Below, in pieces: positions 29,023-38,041 of a stretch of 64,000 nt of DNA (position 1 is the first letter of the stretch; each line of letters opens with the position of its first letter). The notes beneath the pieces were generated by a model that worked only from the letters and a program-made list of their open reading frames with translations, was not told the origin of the DNA and ran no database searches. The stretch comes from Amphibacillus marinus (GTDB lineage: Bacteria > Bacillota > Bacilli > Bacillales > Amphibacillaceae). The stretch covers positions 1 to 64,000 of the forward strand of contig NZ_FODJ01000009.1 in NCBI RefSeq assembly GCF_900110345.1, written 5' to 3'. Position numbers and translations under genes: made by a program.

Positions 29023-30055
29023 TTCACTTGGATTCTCTGTGTATGTGTCAACTTTTGAGCAGCAGAAGCCTATGCTGGAAAAGTTAACTGGAAGTGAAAA
29101 TTACATTTTCACTTCCTTTCATATCATCGAGGAAGTCGATGATCGCTACTGTAATCAAGCGATAGCGATGTGTAATTGGCTTGATGACAAGCAATTCAAT
29201 ATTATTGCTGATGTTTCACCAAAGACACTAGAGATTTTTAATGAAACAGATCTTATTTTATTTGCGAAACAAATGAAATTAACAATATTACGCTTAGATT
29301 ATGGATTTTCTGATCAAGAAATTAACTGGATTAATCAGCAGTTTCCGCTAGCGTTCAATGCGTCAACCCTATCACTTCCGAAGCTATTAGACGATAAGCA
29401 GGCTGAAAGCTATGCTATGCACAACTTTTATCCCAGACCAGAAACAGGCTTGGATTCAAATTTATTTCAATCTATTGAAAATGACCTAGCTAAGCAAGGT
29501 ATTCAGTCGATTGTGTTTATTAGTGGTGATGCAGTGCAACGTGGACCAATCTTTGAAGGTCTACCAACAATGGAGCACCATCGCTATCTTCCACCATATT
29601 TGGCGTATTTAGATTTGGTGAAGAATTACCAGGTCAAGCACGTGTTTGTTGGAGATGTCTTAATCTCAGATTACCAGGTACGCTTGATAACAGCGTTTCA
29701 GCATACTAACGTTATTCAAGTGCCGGTTACTTTTCATGATCGCTATCACCATCTCTACGATCAAACCTTTACGATTCGTATTGATTCTCCGAGAGGCTTA
29801 ATGCGTTTGCAAGAGTCAAGGGGCTATGCAAGCTTGGGTGAAAAGGTTGATGAATTCAATTGTTTAGCAAGAAGTCGAGGTAGTATTACCATGGATAATG
29901 AGAATTACCAACGTTATTCAGGTGAGATACAGGTGTTAAGAAATGACTACCCAGCTGATCATAGAGTAAATGTGATCGGAAATATTGCTGAAGATTATCT
30001 TCAAATACTTGAATGCATTGAAAATGGGGATCAGATCAAATTTATAAAAAAATAA
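29015..30055 (+). CDS. mupG: DUF871 protein, MupG-like 6-phospho-muramidase (copy 2)
   Basis: The DUF871 protein of 346 residues is second in the window. Recognisable stretches are LGFSVYVSTFEQ, the LRLDYGF strand, MHNFYPRPETGLD, FISGDAVQRGPIFEGLPTME and HRYLPPYLAYLDL. It is shorter and clearly diverged from the copy at 24466-25551, so the two are probably not redundant. ATG 29015 overlaps the murP stop, indicating coupling. An upstream extension to 28943 lies inside murP and is rejected. Its place beside murP-murQ mirrors the S. aureus mupG locus, so cleavage of MurNAc-6-phosphate-GlcNAc is likely. Confidence 0.85.
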   Translation: MPNSLGFSVYVSTFEQQKPMLEKLTGSENYIFTSFHIIEEVDDRYCNQAIAMCNWLDDKQFNIIADVSPKTLEIFNETDLILFAKQMKLTILRLDYGFSDQEINWINQQFPLAFNASTLSLPKLLDDKQAESYAMHNFYPRPETGLDSNLFQSIENDLAKQGIQSIVFISGDAVQRGPIFEGLPTMEHHRYLPPYLAYLDLVKNYQVKHVFVGDVLISDYQVRLITAFQHTNVIQVPVTFHDRYHHLYDQTFTIRIDSPRGLMRLQESRGYASLGEKVDEFNCLARSRGSITMDNENYQRYSGEIQVLRNDYPADHRVNVIGNIAEDYLQILECIENGDQIKFIKK

Positions 30056-30082
30056 CCATGTATAACTAAAGTAATGCGTTTT

Positions 30083-30134
30083 AAAAAACTTTTGTGCTTA
30101 ATCCACTTTGGATAGTCGCAGAAGTTTTTTTATA
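30083..30134 (+). terminator. Terminator of the murRQP-mupG operon
   Basis: The arms AAAAAACTTTTGTGC and GCAGAAGTTTTTTT pair with a mismatch and a bulge around a long loop. The right arm supplies a T run. Confidence 0.6.
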
Positions 30135-30211
30135 CTTTTTTCCTTTCTAAAATGAAAATAAAGTATAATAGAGCTGAAAAAGATTAACTAGCAAGCTCGA
30201 GGTGAATGAAC

Positions 30212-32266
30212 ATGCAAAAGGTACTAAAGAGTAATTTCCTCATTATGGCAATTTGTTTATTTGGTTTGGCTGGAGCCATGTTTATTTTAAATAATGATAA
30301 GGTTAATTTGACGATAGAAAATGGCTATCATTCTGTTACAGCAGAACAGCTTGGTAATCAAAGCCTTCTTAGTTTAACTGGTGAATGGTCATTTTATCCC
30401 AATCAATTTTTGACAACTGAGGCAATTTGGAAAGAAAAAGAAGTCACTACTTTGGTTAATCTTCCACACTCGTGGAGAGATGAGGATGTTACATACTTTA
30501 AACAGTCCGATCGCTATGGCTATGGAACATATCATTTACAGTTAGAAATACCAGAACAACTGGTCGGCCAATCCTTTGGTCTCTACCTTGAGCGAATTGG
30601 AAGCGCGTATCGCCTATTTGTGAATGGAATTGAACAAGAGGGTGTTGGCGTTGTCAGTCAGTCCGCTCAGCACGAGCAGGCAAGCTTAACACGCAATGCT
30701 GTGTTTATTCAACCACAGGATGAAAAGATTGATCTTGTCGTGCATGTTTCAAGCCATTCCTTTCGCGAGGGTGGAATTTATCAAAATATCTACTTTGGGC
30801 TGGAGCAGTTTGTTCTTAACAGTTATTTAAAAGATTTAGCGCTAGAAGCAGTCTTAATCGGCGCCTTACTCGCGATCAGCTTGTATCATTTCATCGTGCT
30901 TCGAATTAGAGGGAACGATCTATCAAATTTATATATATCTTTAGTAGGCGTGCTTGGCGCAATTCGTACATGGGTATACAATGAGGAGTTTGTCTTCTTG
31001 CTTTTTCCAGAAATAGATTGGCAGGTCATGATGAAGATTGAATACATTACACCGTTGCTTATTTTTATTGCGCTTATTCTATATCTGAAGAAGAATTATC
31101 AAGCTGAAGTTAATGGGACCGTTGCAAACTTGTCAATCATGCTTATCGTTGTTGTTTCTACATTTATTCTCTTTACACCAACGCGCGTGTTTACCAATTT
31201 AATAAATATTCATGTTTTGATTATGGTCCTGTTACTTGGTTACTATATCTTTTATGTTGGGATAATTGCCACGTTTCGGAAACGGCCAGGGTCGGTCATC
31301 TACCTTATTGGCTTAATGATCGGCGTAGTTGGTATTATCAACGATACCTTGTTTGTCACAAATGTCATCGATACCGTTAACCTATTTTCTTATAGTATTT
31401 TTTCTTTTTTAATTTTTAGAGCAATGATTTCTTCTTACCGATATGGGTTAACATTTGAAAGAAATGAACAGTTGAATAGTGAACTTATTCAACTAACAGC
31501 TAATTTAGAAGATAAGGTTGTGGAGCGCACAAGTGAGTTGTTAATGATGAATAAGGAATTAAATTCGTTGCAGCGACAGCGAGGAGAATTGTTGACCAAT
31601 ATCGCTCATGATTTAGGTGCCCCCCTATTTGGCATTCAAACACATCTACATCTTATGAAGAAAACAGATTTGTCACAGGATGCCAGTGAACGTCTTCAAG
31701 CACTCGATGAAAAGCTCCTTTATATGAAACGGCTAATTAATGATTTGTTTGATTTATCGAAGCTTGAATTAAAGCATTTATCATTCTATTATGAGCGGGT
31801 ACCGGCAGAAGGGTGGGTACAAAATAATAATAGAAAATGCCAGCAAAGTATATTAGATCAAGGAATGGAGTGGGAATATAAAAAAGAGCTAGATCTAGAA
31901 GATTATACGCTGTTTATTGATCAGACTCGGATAGAACAGGTTATAGAAAATTACCTGCAAAATGCGGTTAAGTTTAGTAGAGGAAAAGGGTATTTGTTAA
32001 AAATCTCGTATGAATTGGAAAGTTCTCAAAGCAATCAGTTTTTAAAGGTCTCAATTAGAGATTTCGGTGTTGGCATATCTGGGGATGACCAAGTGCATGT
32101 ATTTGAACGTTTTTTTAGCAATCGAGAAGGCGTAACAGAAGGAACTGGTTTAGGGCTTGCTATTTCAAAGGCAATTATTGAACAGCACGGTGGCACTGTT
32201 GGGGTTGTCAGTCAACTGGGAGAGGGCAGTACTTTTTACTTTACCTTACCTCTCGAACTTAATTGA
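30212..32266 (+). CDS. 7TMR-DISM sensor histidine kinase
   Basis: The protein of 684 residues has a TM helix near the N-terminus and an extracellular DISMED2-like domain (~45-200; GEWSFYPNQF, YGYGTYHLQLEIPEQL). About seven TM helices (~210-395), a coiled coil and a HisKA site follow, with His466 in NIAHDLGAP in place of the common HELRTP. The ATPase has QVIENYLQNAVKF, RDFGVGIS and GTGLGLAISKAI. The input domain resembles that of the kinase at 3652-6750. Start 30212 fits GAGGTG. It is convergent with a NarL-type regulator, its likely partner. Confidence 0.85.
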   Translation: MQKVLKSNFLIMAICLFGLAGAMFILNNDKVNLTIENGYHSVTAEQLGNQSLLSLTGEWSFYPNQFLTTEAIWKEKEVTTLVNLPHSWRDEDVTYFKQSDRYGYGTYHLQLEIPEQLVGQSFGLYLERIGSAYRLFVNGIEQEGVGVVSQSAQHEQASLTRNAVFIQPQDEKIDLVVHVSSHSFREGGIYQNIYFGLEQFVLNSYLKDLALEAVLIGALLAISLYHFIVLRIRGNDLSNLYISLVGVLGAIRTWVYNEEFVFLLFPEIDWQVMMKIEYITPLLIFIALILYLKKNYQAEVNGTVANLSIMLIVVVSTFILFTPTRVFTNLINIHVLIMVLLLGYYIFYVGIIATFRKRPGSVIYLIGLMIGVVGIINDTLFVTNVIDTVNLFSYSIFSFLIFRAMISSYRYGLTFERNEQLNSELIQLTANLEDKVVERTSELLMMNKELNSLQRQRGELLTNIAHDLGAPLFGIQTHLHLMKKTDLSQDASERLQALDEKLLYMKRLINDLFDLSKLELKHLSFYYERVPAEGWVQNNNRKCQQSILDQGMEWEYKKELDLEDYTLFIDQTRIEQVIENYLQNAVKFSRGKGYLLKISYELESSQSNQFLKVSIRDFGVGISGDDQVHVFERFFSNREGVTEGTGLGLAISKAIIEQHGGTVGVVSQLGEGSTFYFTLPLELN

Positions 32267-32267
32267 A

Positions 32268-32331
32268 AACATACTAAGATTAGTGGGCAAGATCATCCGG
32301 CGATGATCTTGCCCACTAATCTTAGTATGTT
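32268..32331. terminator. 30-bp perfect hairpin between convergent kinase and regulator genes
   Basis: Bases 32268-32297 and 32302-32331 are exact reverse complements with a CGGC tetraloop. The hairpin fills the whole gap between two stop codons. It should block transcription in both directions, though neither side has a classic T run. Confidence 0.85.
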
Positions 32332-32332
32332 C

Positions 32333-32989
32333 TTATTGAAGCTGCTCTAATATTTCGAGAGCTTGCTTACGATTTTTCACATGAAGCTTTCGATAAATGA
32401 TTGATAAATAGTTTTTTACTGTGCCTTCACCTAAAAAGAGCTTGGCAGCGATCTCACTATTGCTATAACGTTTTAATAAAAGTAATAACACTTCTCGTTC
32501 CCTAGCAGTAAAGTGATAAGGGTCAAGTGCTGTTAACAACCTGCCTTGATGCGCATCGTCACTAAGCGTAACGACAAATTTAGCTAGCTTCTCCGCTATT
32601 TCAAAGGGTACATAATACTGGTGATTTGCAGCATCACGAATATTCTTTAATAATTGATCAAAATTGTTGTCCTTCAATATGTATCCATTTGCACCATTAG
32701 CTAGTCCTTGCACAATATAGTTCTCTTCATTAAATGTTGTAAGAATTAAAACAATCAGATTAGGCTGGGTTAATTTTAATAGTTTAGTAGCCTCTATTCC
32801 ATCCATAATCGGCATTTTAATGTCCATTAATACAACATCTGCCTCAATAATAGCCAACTGTTCAACGGCCTCTTGCCCATTTCTAGCAAGTCCCACCACT
32901 TCCAAATCGTCCTGTAATTCAATAAACTCCTTCAAGCCAGTTCTGATCAACTCTTGATCATCGGTAATAAAAATACGCGTTTTATTCAA
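32333..32989 (-). CDS. NarL/FixJ-family response regulator
   Basis: The protein of 218 residues has a receiver domain (1-~122) with the TDDQ acidic site and Asp56 (LMDIKMP), and the conserved Thr and Lys in LILTTFNEEN and ILKDN. A LuxR-type HTH follows (~150-212; FTAREREVLLLLLKRYSNSEIA, GEGTVKNYLSIIYRKL). TTG 32989 is chosen because GGTGATC, complementary to the 16S tail, lies just upstream; a longer frame from TTG 33010 is less likely. It lies between its probable kinase and a divergent large surface-protein gene, which may be its target. Confidence 0.85.
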   Translation of the reverse strand: MNKTRIFITDDQELIRTGLKEFIELQDDLEVVGLARNGQEAVEQLAIIEADVVLMDIKMPIMDGIEATKLLKLTQPNLIVLILTTFNEENYIVQGLANGANGYILKDNNFDQLLKNIRDAANHQYYVPFEIAEKLAKFVVTLSDDAHQGRLLTALDPYHFTAREREVLLLLLKRYSNSEIAAKLFLGEGTVKNYLSIIYRKLHVKNRKQALEILEQLQ

Positions 32990-33044
32990 TGTGATCACCA
33001 CTATCTGCAAGATTCTATGTTACTTATCATTTTACCGCATATTC

Positions 33045-33101
33045 TGACAAAATAAAATAATTGTGACAAAAAGTCACTATTTTGTTCACAATTTATATGA
33101 T
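33045..33101 (+). promoter_or_regulatory. Candidate regulator-binding region of the surface-protein promoter
   Basis: TGACAAAA occurs twice, 19 bp apart (33045 and 33064). The second copy is part of the dyad GTGAC-AAAAA-GTCAC. A -10-like TATGAT (33096-33101) follows without a good -35. This suits activation by the divergent response regulator, but the link is inferred. Confidence 0.35.
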
Positions 33102-33189
33102 TTAATAGGTTAAAAGGATGACTTATTTTATTTTTTTATTTAAAAAGGTTGATGGTCATGGGTTTTTAGAACTAAATAGGGGTGAGGAA

Positions 33190-36100
33190 ATGAAATTATC
33201 ATATCAATTGTTTAAGAAATTATTAGTTGTCTTGTTAATTGTCTTAATTGGAGTTTCGCCATTGCAAACACCGTTACGGCTTTTAACAGTGACTGCTGCA
33301 GCACCAACGATTACAAATTTACCACCGCTTGATTATCAAGAAGGTGATGGGGACGTTCAAGTTGCACCCAATATTGAGATTACCGGGGGAGGATCATACG
33401 GTGATGGTTATGTTCGTTTCACAATTACAAATAGTGAAGCTACTGACCAGCTTTCCGTTATTCAATCCAGTTCGCCATCATCTGAAGCTGGGATCGTATC
33501 CATTGTTGGTACAACTGTTTATTTGGGAGAGGGTGGTAGTAGTCGAGTTATCGGTACGGTTAACGCGACCTATAATGGAGCAAATGGACAACCGATTCAG
33601 ATTGATTTCTCAACACCATTAGTTAATGCAGGGTTTGAGGAAGATGTACAACGTGCAATTATTACGCAGCCGAGTGATATGGGGGCTAAGCATCGGATTA
33701 ATGGTTGGGATATTACCCTTGATAAATATGTGGTTAGTCCACTAGAAAGTGGTACCCAAGGAACACTCAATCCTTCATATAATAGTAGCTTTAGAATGCA
33801 ATTTGAAGTGCAGGCAAGTCAGAAATCAACTGGGGCTTATGCGTTAAGATTAGAGGCTGAATATTGGGTTAACGAGACGCGTGGTGCCTTTAATCTGGTT
33901 CAGCCTAACTTTGCAGTATTCCACGGTCCGTGGGCAATAAGTGATTCATTCTATGCCTATGAGAACGATACAATTGCCTTAGATTGGTCTGCTGTAAATG
34001 GTGGGGATGATTATGATGTTTATGCCTTTTTAGTTAACGAAAATACTGGGGTAGAGACACGATTATTTTATGGGCGTGGTCGAACACAAGCGTGGACAAC
34101 GACAACTGCGAGCATTCCAAATGATGGGCAATACCGCTTTAAATTTATCAGTGGTTCCTATGATGGAACGGGCGGAGGATTAATGGGCGCATCGCTTTAC
34201 ATTGATAATATTAGATATTTTGGAAATGTCATCTCTGATGTTGTTGTACAACAAGCAGCTCGATTAATTACATACTCGAGCAATGCACCGCGTCATGAAA
34301 ATACAACCAAAACGATTGAAATTGAAGTGAAAAATGCGAATGAAGAAGAAGTAAAAGTAACGCAACCCATTAAAACAGAGCCGTTAATTAAATTTGCTGA
34401 TCAAGATGACAGCAATCATGTCTCAAAGGATATTGAACTCGTAACTGAGACAAAAGATGGCGAGACCATTACTTGGTCAGTTGATAAACCGGAATTCTTT
34501 GATGTATTGACTGGTACAATCACAAAGCCATCATTTACAACAGAAGATGAAACGATTGTCTTAACCGCAACTATTGAGAAGGATGGTAACAAGACTGAAA
34601 AAACCTTCACCCTCGTGATTAAAAAGGGTGAACAAGCAGAATCGATTAATTTAACTTTACAACCGTTTAGCCCAGTTAAACCAGGCTATGTTCAACTAAC
34701 TTTACCCGACTCATTACCTGAAGAGAATATGCGATACTATCGGGTTCACGATCAAGAAACTGTGCCATTGAATCAGAATCAAATGATTGATCCCTCTGGT
34801 TGGACGCCATTAGATGAACAAGCTAGTCATGAGCTTGAAGCGACAAACGGCTCTTATATTGAAGTTGTTGAAGTTAATGATCAGAATCGGGTAGTAAAAT
34901 CATCGATTGTAGGACCAACTGATGATGGCAAACCATTACAAGACGCTGTTGAAGCAGCAGAGCAAAGTTTGAACACTGCGTCGGACAGCACTACACGCTA
35001 TGAATCGTTTGCGTTCGATTTAACTGACGAAACCTATCTTGGCCTGCAAACAAGTCAAGCAGAATTAGCAACAGCATTAGACGCTGAACCACAAAATAAA
35101 GAGAATATTTTGATGAAAGCAGCAAGTTTAAAGCAAGCGATTTTGGCTTTAGAACAGTTGATTGAACAAAAGCTACTTGACCAAGTTCTTGATGAAGCAG
35201 AAGTTATTCAACAATTGGCTAAAATAGCCGATGCACGTTATCAAGCTGCTGCAGGCGAGCTGAAAGAACAAGTTTATCAGGAGTTTAGCCAAGCAGTTAG
35301 TGAACTTGAAGCTAAGCTAACGGCTGACCCGCAAAATAAAGAGGATATTTTACAGCAAGCTAAGCAGCTAGAAGAAGCAACAAAAGCGTTAGAGCAAGCA
35401 AGCGAAGCCAAGGAGCTGGCTAATGCGTTAGCAGCCGCTGAAGCAGCACTATCTAAAGGACAATCTGCTGAACAACGCTATCAAAATGCTGGCGGGGATG
35501 AAGAAACATCTGTCTATTTGGACTATTTAGCAGTAAAGGATATTTTAACAACAGCGATAGATACCAAGCCATTAGACAAACAATTTATCCAAGAGCAGAC
35601 GCAATTGCTTGATCAAGCAATTGCACAATTAAATGCTGCAAGCGAAGCAAAAGAATTAGCCAATGCGATAGAAGCAGCAGAGACAGCAATTGAACTTGCT
35701 AAGCAACATGTGGAACGTCACCAAAGCTTGAATGGTGAGTATGCAAGCTATATTTTTGACCAGACAAAACAAGCGACGGAGCAGTTAAAGCATGAGCTTG
35801 AACTAGAGCAGCCTAGTACAGAAACCATTATTGAACAAACAAACGCTTTATTGGAGCTAGCGCAGTTACTTGATCAGCATAATAATCATTTTGAGGCTGC
35901 TCAAAATGCGCAAAAGGTGAGCAAAGCAGCAACTGAGGCAATAGTTAATTACCAAGCAATCCAGGGTAATCAAACTGAACCAACTTATGTGAATACTATT
36001 CAGCTTGATAAGACATTAACTTCGCTTCTTGAAACGAGTACAATTGAGCAAACAAATGAGATTGTTCAACTTACCAACGGTTTAGCTGAAATGACGAAAA

Positions 36101-37818
36101 AGCTAAATCAAGAGGTTAACCAACTTTGGAAAACGGCAATCATAGAACAAATTGGTGAAATTAAGACAATGCCAATGGCATATCTTGTGACTAATTTGAT
36201 TGAGCAAGCAAAGCTAACTCAGACAGACCGAGCTGACGTATTTACGGCATTTGTCGATAAACTGTTATCTGATCAGCCAACAGTCAAACTGACAAGGGCT
36301 AAAGATATTGACTTAATTCTACAAGCAATTGCTAAGTCAAATAAGTCTGCAGCTGAACAGGAGCTTGCAAAGAAAGCATTAATTGGTAAGGCGATTTTAG
36401 AGCTTTCAGCAGCAGATGCACCTACCCAAAAAAATAAATTTCAGCAACAAACAAATCAGGCTATTGATGCGGCAATTTTAACACTTACCAATGAAAGTAA
36501 CCAAACGGAAATGCGCACATTACATGAATTGTATGTCGACATGATTAGCTTAACAAGAGATCAAGCTTTTCACTTTGCAGACAATGATACCTGGGAGAGC
36601 ATCACGCGTCCGTTTATTACGTTGAACAAAGGAAATTACGGTTCAATTATTAATTGGTCATCGACAAAGCCGGAGGTTATTGGCATTGCTAATGGCAAAG
36701 CAATTACCAATCGTCAACAGCGTGATCAATCAAGTATTCTTACGGCGACCCTGACCAATGGTAAGCAGCAAATTGAGAAGAGCTTTTTGCTAATTGTAAA
36801 GAGTAAGCAAATTGGAGATAAGTTTACTGAACAAACATTACGGCCGGTTAATATTGGCTCAAACAGTAATACCAAGCAGTTTGCAGCGATTGAGCGGATT
36901 AACTTACTTGATCAATCTAATACACAGGTAGTTAATAAGATTAACAAGTTGATTTTAACGAGTGATATGGTTCAAGAAGCTGGAGCTGGTACAATCCGTA
37001 TTTTCCTACCTAACGATGTTATAAATCCAGCAGATGAATTAGCAGTTGAGGTTCCTGCAAATGTATTAGCAGCATTGACGGGTGGATTGGAGATTCACAC
37101 TGACTATGGTCAAATCTATTTGTCTGCTGAACAAATTGCTCGTCTACAAGCGACCAGTAATGAACTATATTTCCGTCTTGTGCCAGTCAATGAGCAAGGT
37201 GAGCAAATCGAGTTAGTAAACCGGGCTCTTAACCATCTGCCATTACAACAAGAGCTTGAGCAACTATATGGTAAACATGGAAAAATAAATATATTAGGTG
37301 CTCCAGTAGAGATTGAAACAAACTACAAGGGCTTTGAAACAACAATTATGCTCCCATTAGCAGATGTTTTTTATGACGGAATTAATCTTAATAATCTTCG
37401 AGTCTATATTGAGCATAGTGATGGTGAGATAGTAGTAGCTGAAGGAGAGCTTGTTTATGATGAGCAAGGCAATCCAGTTGGACTAGCCTTTACCATTGAA
37501 AAGTTTAGTACCTTTACAATCATCGAATTGGCTGAGGAAGTGACCACACCGACTGATCCTGATGAAGAAGATGGTGGAAATGGAAGTGGTGGAACTCCAC
37601 CTAATCCAGGTGGGGGAAATGGAGTTGGAGGAAACGAAGGGAAAGCATCAAGTGATCAAGATGGGGATGATAACATTACCGTTGAGGATCGGACGAGCGA
37701 GGATAGTAAAGAAGCCCTTCCCAATACAGCAAGCAGTACCTTTAATTGGTTAATTGCTGGTTTCGTCCTAATGGTGAGTGGAGTCATGTTGAAGTTTGTG
37801 AAACGGAAGAAAGTATAG
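33190..37818 (+). CDS. Large LPNTA-anchored surface protein with Ig-like and FIVAR-like helical repeats
   Basis: The protein of 1542 residues has a signal peptide (1-~38), an N-terminal beta-rich region with a carbohydrate-binding-like sandwich (~140-360) and an atrophied Ig-like domain (~400-485). Four or five repeats of about 80-90 residues follow, rich in Glu, Ala and Gln (~570-930, with recurring ASEAKELANA), like FIVAR modules. A second Ig-like domain lies at ~1130-1210, and the protein ends with a Gly-rich linker and the sorting signal LPNTA (1510-1514), a hydrophobic helix and KRKK. It is probably an adhesin or glycan-binding wall protein. No enzymatic domain is recognised. ATG 33190 follows GGGGTGAGG. 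Confidence 0.8.
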   Translation: MKLSYQLFKKLLVVLLIVLIGVSPLQTPLRLLTVTAAAPTITNLPPLDYQEGDGDVQVAPNIEITGGGSYGDGYVRFTITNSEATDQLSVIQSSSPSSEAGIVSIVGTTVYLGEGGSSRVIGTVNATYNGANGQPIQIDFSTPLVNAGFEEDVQRAIITQPSDMGAKHRINGWDITLDKYVVSPLESGTQGTLNPSYNSSFRMQFEVQASQKSTGAYALRLEAEYWVNETRGAFNLVQPNFAVFHGPWAISDSFYAYENDTIALDWSAVNGGDDYDVYAFLVNENTGVETRLFYGRGRTQAWTTTTASIPNDGQYRFKFISGSYDGTGGGLMGASLYIDNIRYFGNVISDVVVQQAARLITYSSNAPRHENTTKTIEIEVKNANEEEVKVTQPIKTEPLIKFADQDDSNHVSKDIELVTETKDGETITWSVDKPEFFDVLTGTITKPSFTTEDETIVLTATIEKDGNKTEKTFTLVIKKGEQAESINLTLQPFSPVKPGYVQLTLPDSLPEENMRYYRVHDQETVPLNQNQMIDPSGWTPLDEQASHELEATNGSYIEVVEVNDQNRVVKSSIVGPTDDGKPLQDAVEAAEQSLNTASDSTTRYESFAFDLTDETYLGLQTSQAELATALDAEPQNKENILMKAASLKQAILALEQLIEQKLLDQVLDEAEVIQQLAKIADARYQAAAGELKEQVYQEFSQAVSELEAKLTADPQNKEDILQQAKQLEEATKALEQASEAKELANALAAAEAALSKGQSAEQRYQNAGGDEETSVYLDYLAVKDILTTAIDTKPLDKQFIQEQTQLLDQAIAQLNAASEAKELANAIEAAETAIELAKQHVERHQSLNGEYASYIFDQTKQATEQLKHELELEQPSTETIIEQTNALLELAQLLDQHNNHFEAAQNAQKVSKAATEAIVNYQAIQGNQTEPTYVNTIQLDKTLTSLLETSTIEQTNEIVQLTNGLAEMTKKLNQEVNQLWKTAIIEQIGEIKTMPMAYLVTNLIEQAKLTQTDRADVFTAFVDKLLSDQPTVKLTRAKDIDLILQAIAKSNKSAAEQELAKKALIGKAILELSAADAPTQKNKFQQQTNQAIDAAILTLTNESNQTEMRTLHELYVDMISLTRDQAFHFADNDTWESITRPFITLNKGNYGSIINWSSTKPEVIGIANGKAITNRQQRDQSSILTATLTNGKQQIEKSFLLIVKSKQIGDKFTEQTLRPVNIGSNSNTKQFAAIERINLLDQSNTQVVNKINKLILTSDMVQEAGAGTIRIFLPNDVINPADELAVEVPANVLAALTGGLEIHTDYGQIYLSAEQIARLQATSNELYFRLVPVNEQGEQIELVNRALNHLPLQQELEQLYGKHGKINILGAPVEIETNYKGFETTIMLPLADVFYDGINLNNLRVYIEHSDGEIVVAEGELVYDEQGNPVGLAFTIEKFSTFTIIELAEEVTTPTDPDEEDGGNGSGGTPPNPGGGNGVGGNEGKASSDQDGDDNITVEDRTSEDSKEALPNTASSTFNWLIAGFVLMVSGVMLKFVKRKKV

Positions 37819-37822
37819 TAGG

Positions 37823-37852
37823 AAAGGGATACACTTAAGTGTGTCCCTTTTC
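37823..37852 (+). terminator. Terminator of the surface-protein gene
   Basis: AAAGGGATACACTT pairs with AAGTGTGTCCCTTT with one wobble and almost no loop, followed by TTTC. Confidence 0.65.
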
Positions 37853-37939
37853 GTTGTGCGTATAAAGGGATAATATTCGCATATTTTATCAAAAAAAAGA
37901 AGGAAAATAAAAATATTATTTTTCTCCAAACAATTAAGT

Positions 37940-38002
37940 TGATACCGTTTACTAATATGTTAGATTTTGTTACATTGGTATAGACGACTGCTGTTATATA
38001 AT
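37940..38002 (+). promoter_or_regulatory. nagP-like promoter with NagR/DasR-type dre operator and cre-like box
   Basis: ATTGGTATAGACGACT (37974-37989) differs in one base from the Bacillus NagR site ATTGGTATAGACAACT as I recall it. It overlaps the -35 TTGGTA (37975-37980), which is followed by a 16-bp spacer and TATAAT (37997-38002). A 12 of 14 cre-like box (TGATACCGTTTACT) lies at 37940-37953. Repression by a NagR-like protein and by CcpA is expected. Confidence 0.7.
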
Positions 38003-38041
38003 GCTAGTCTATTTGTAAGAAATAGAATGGGGGTTAAAAAA

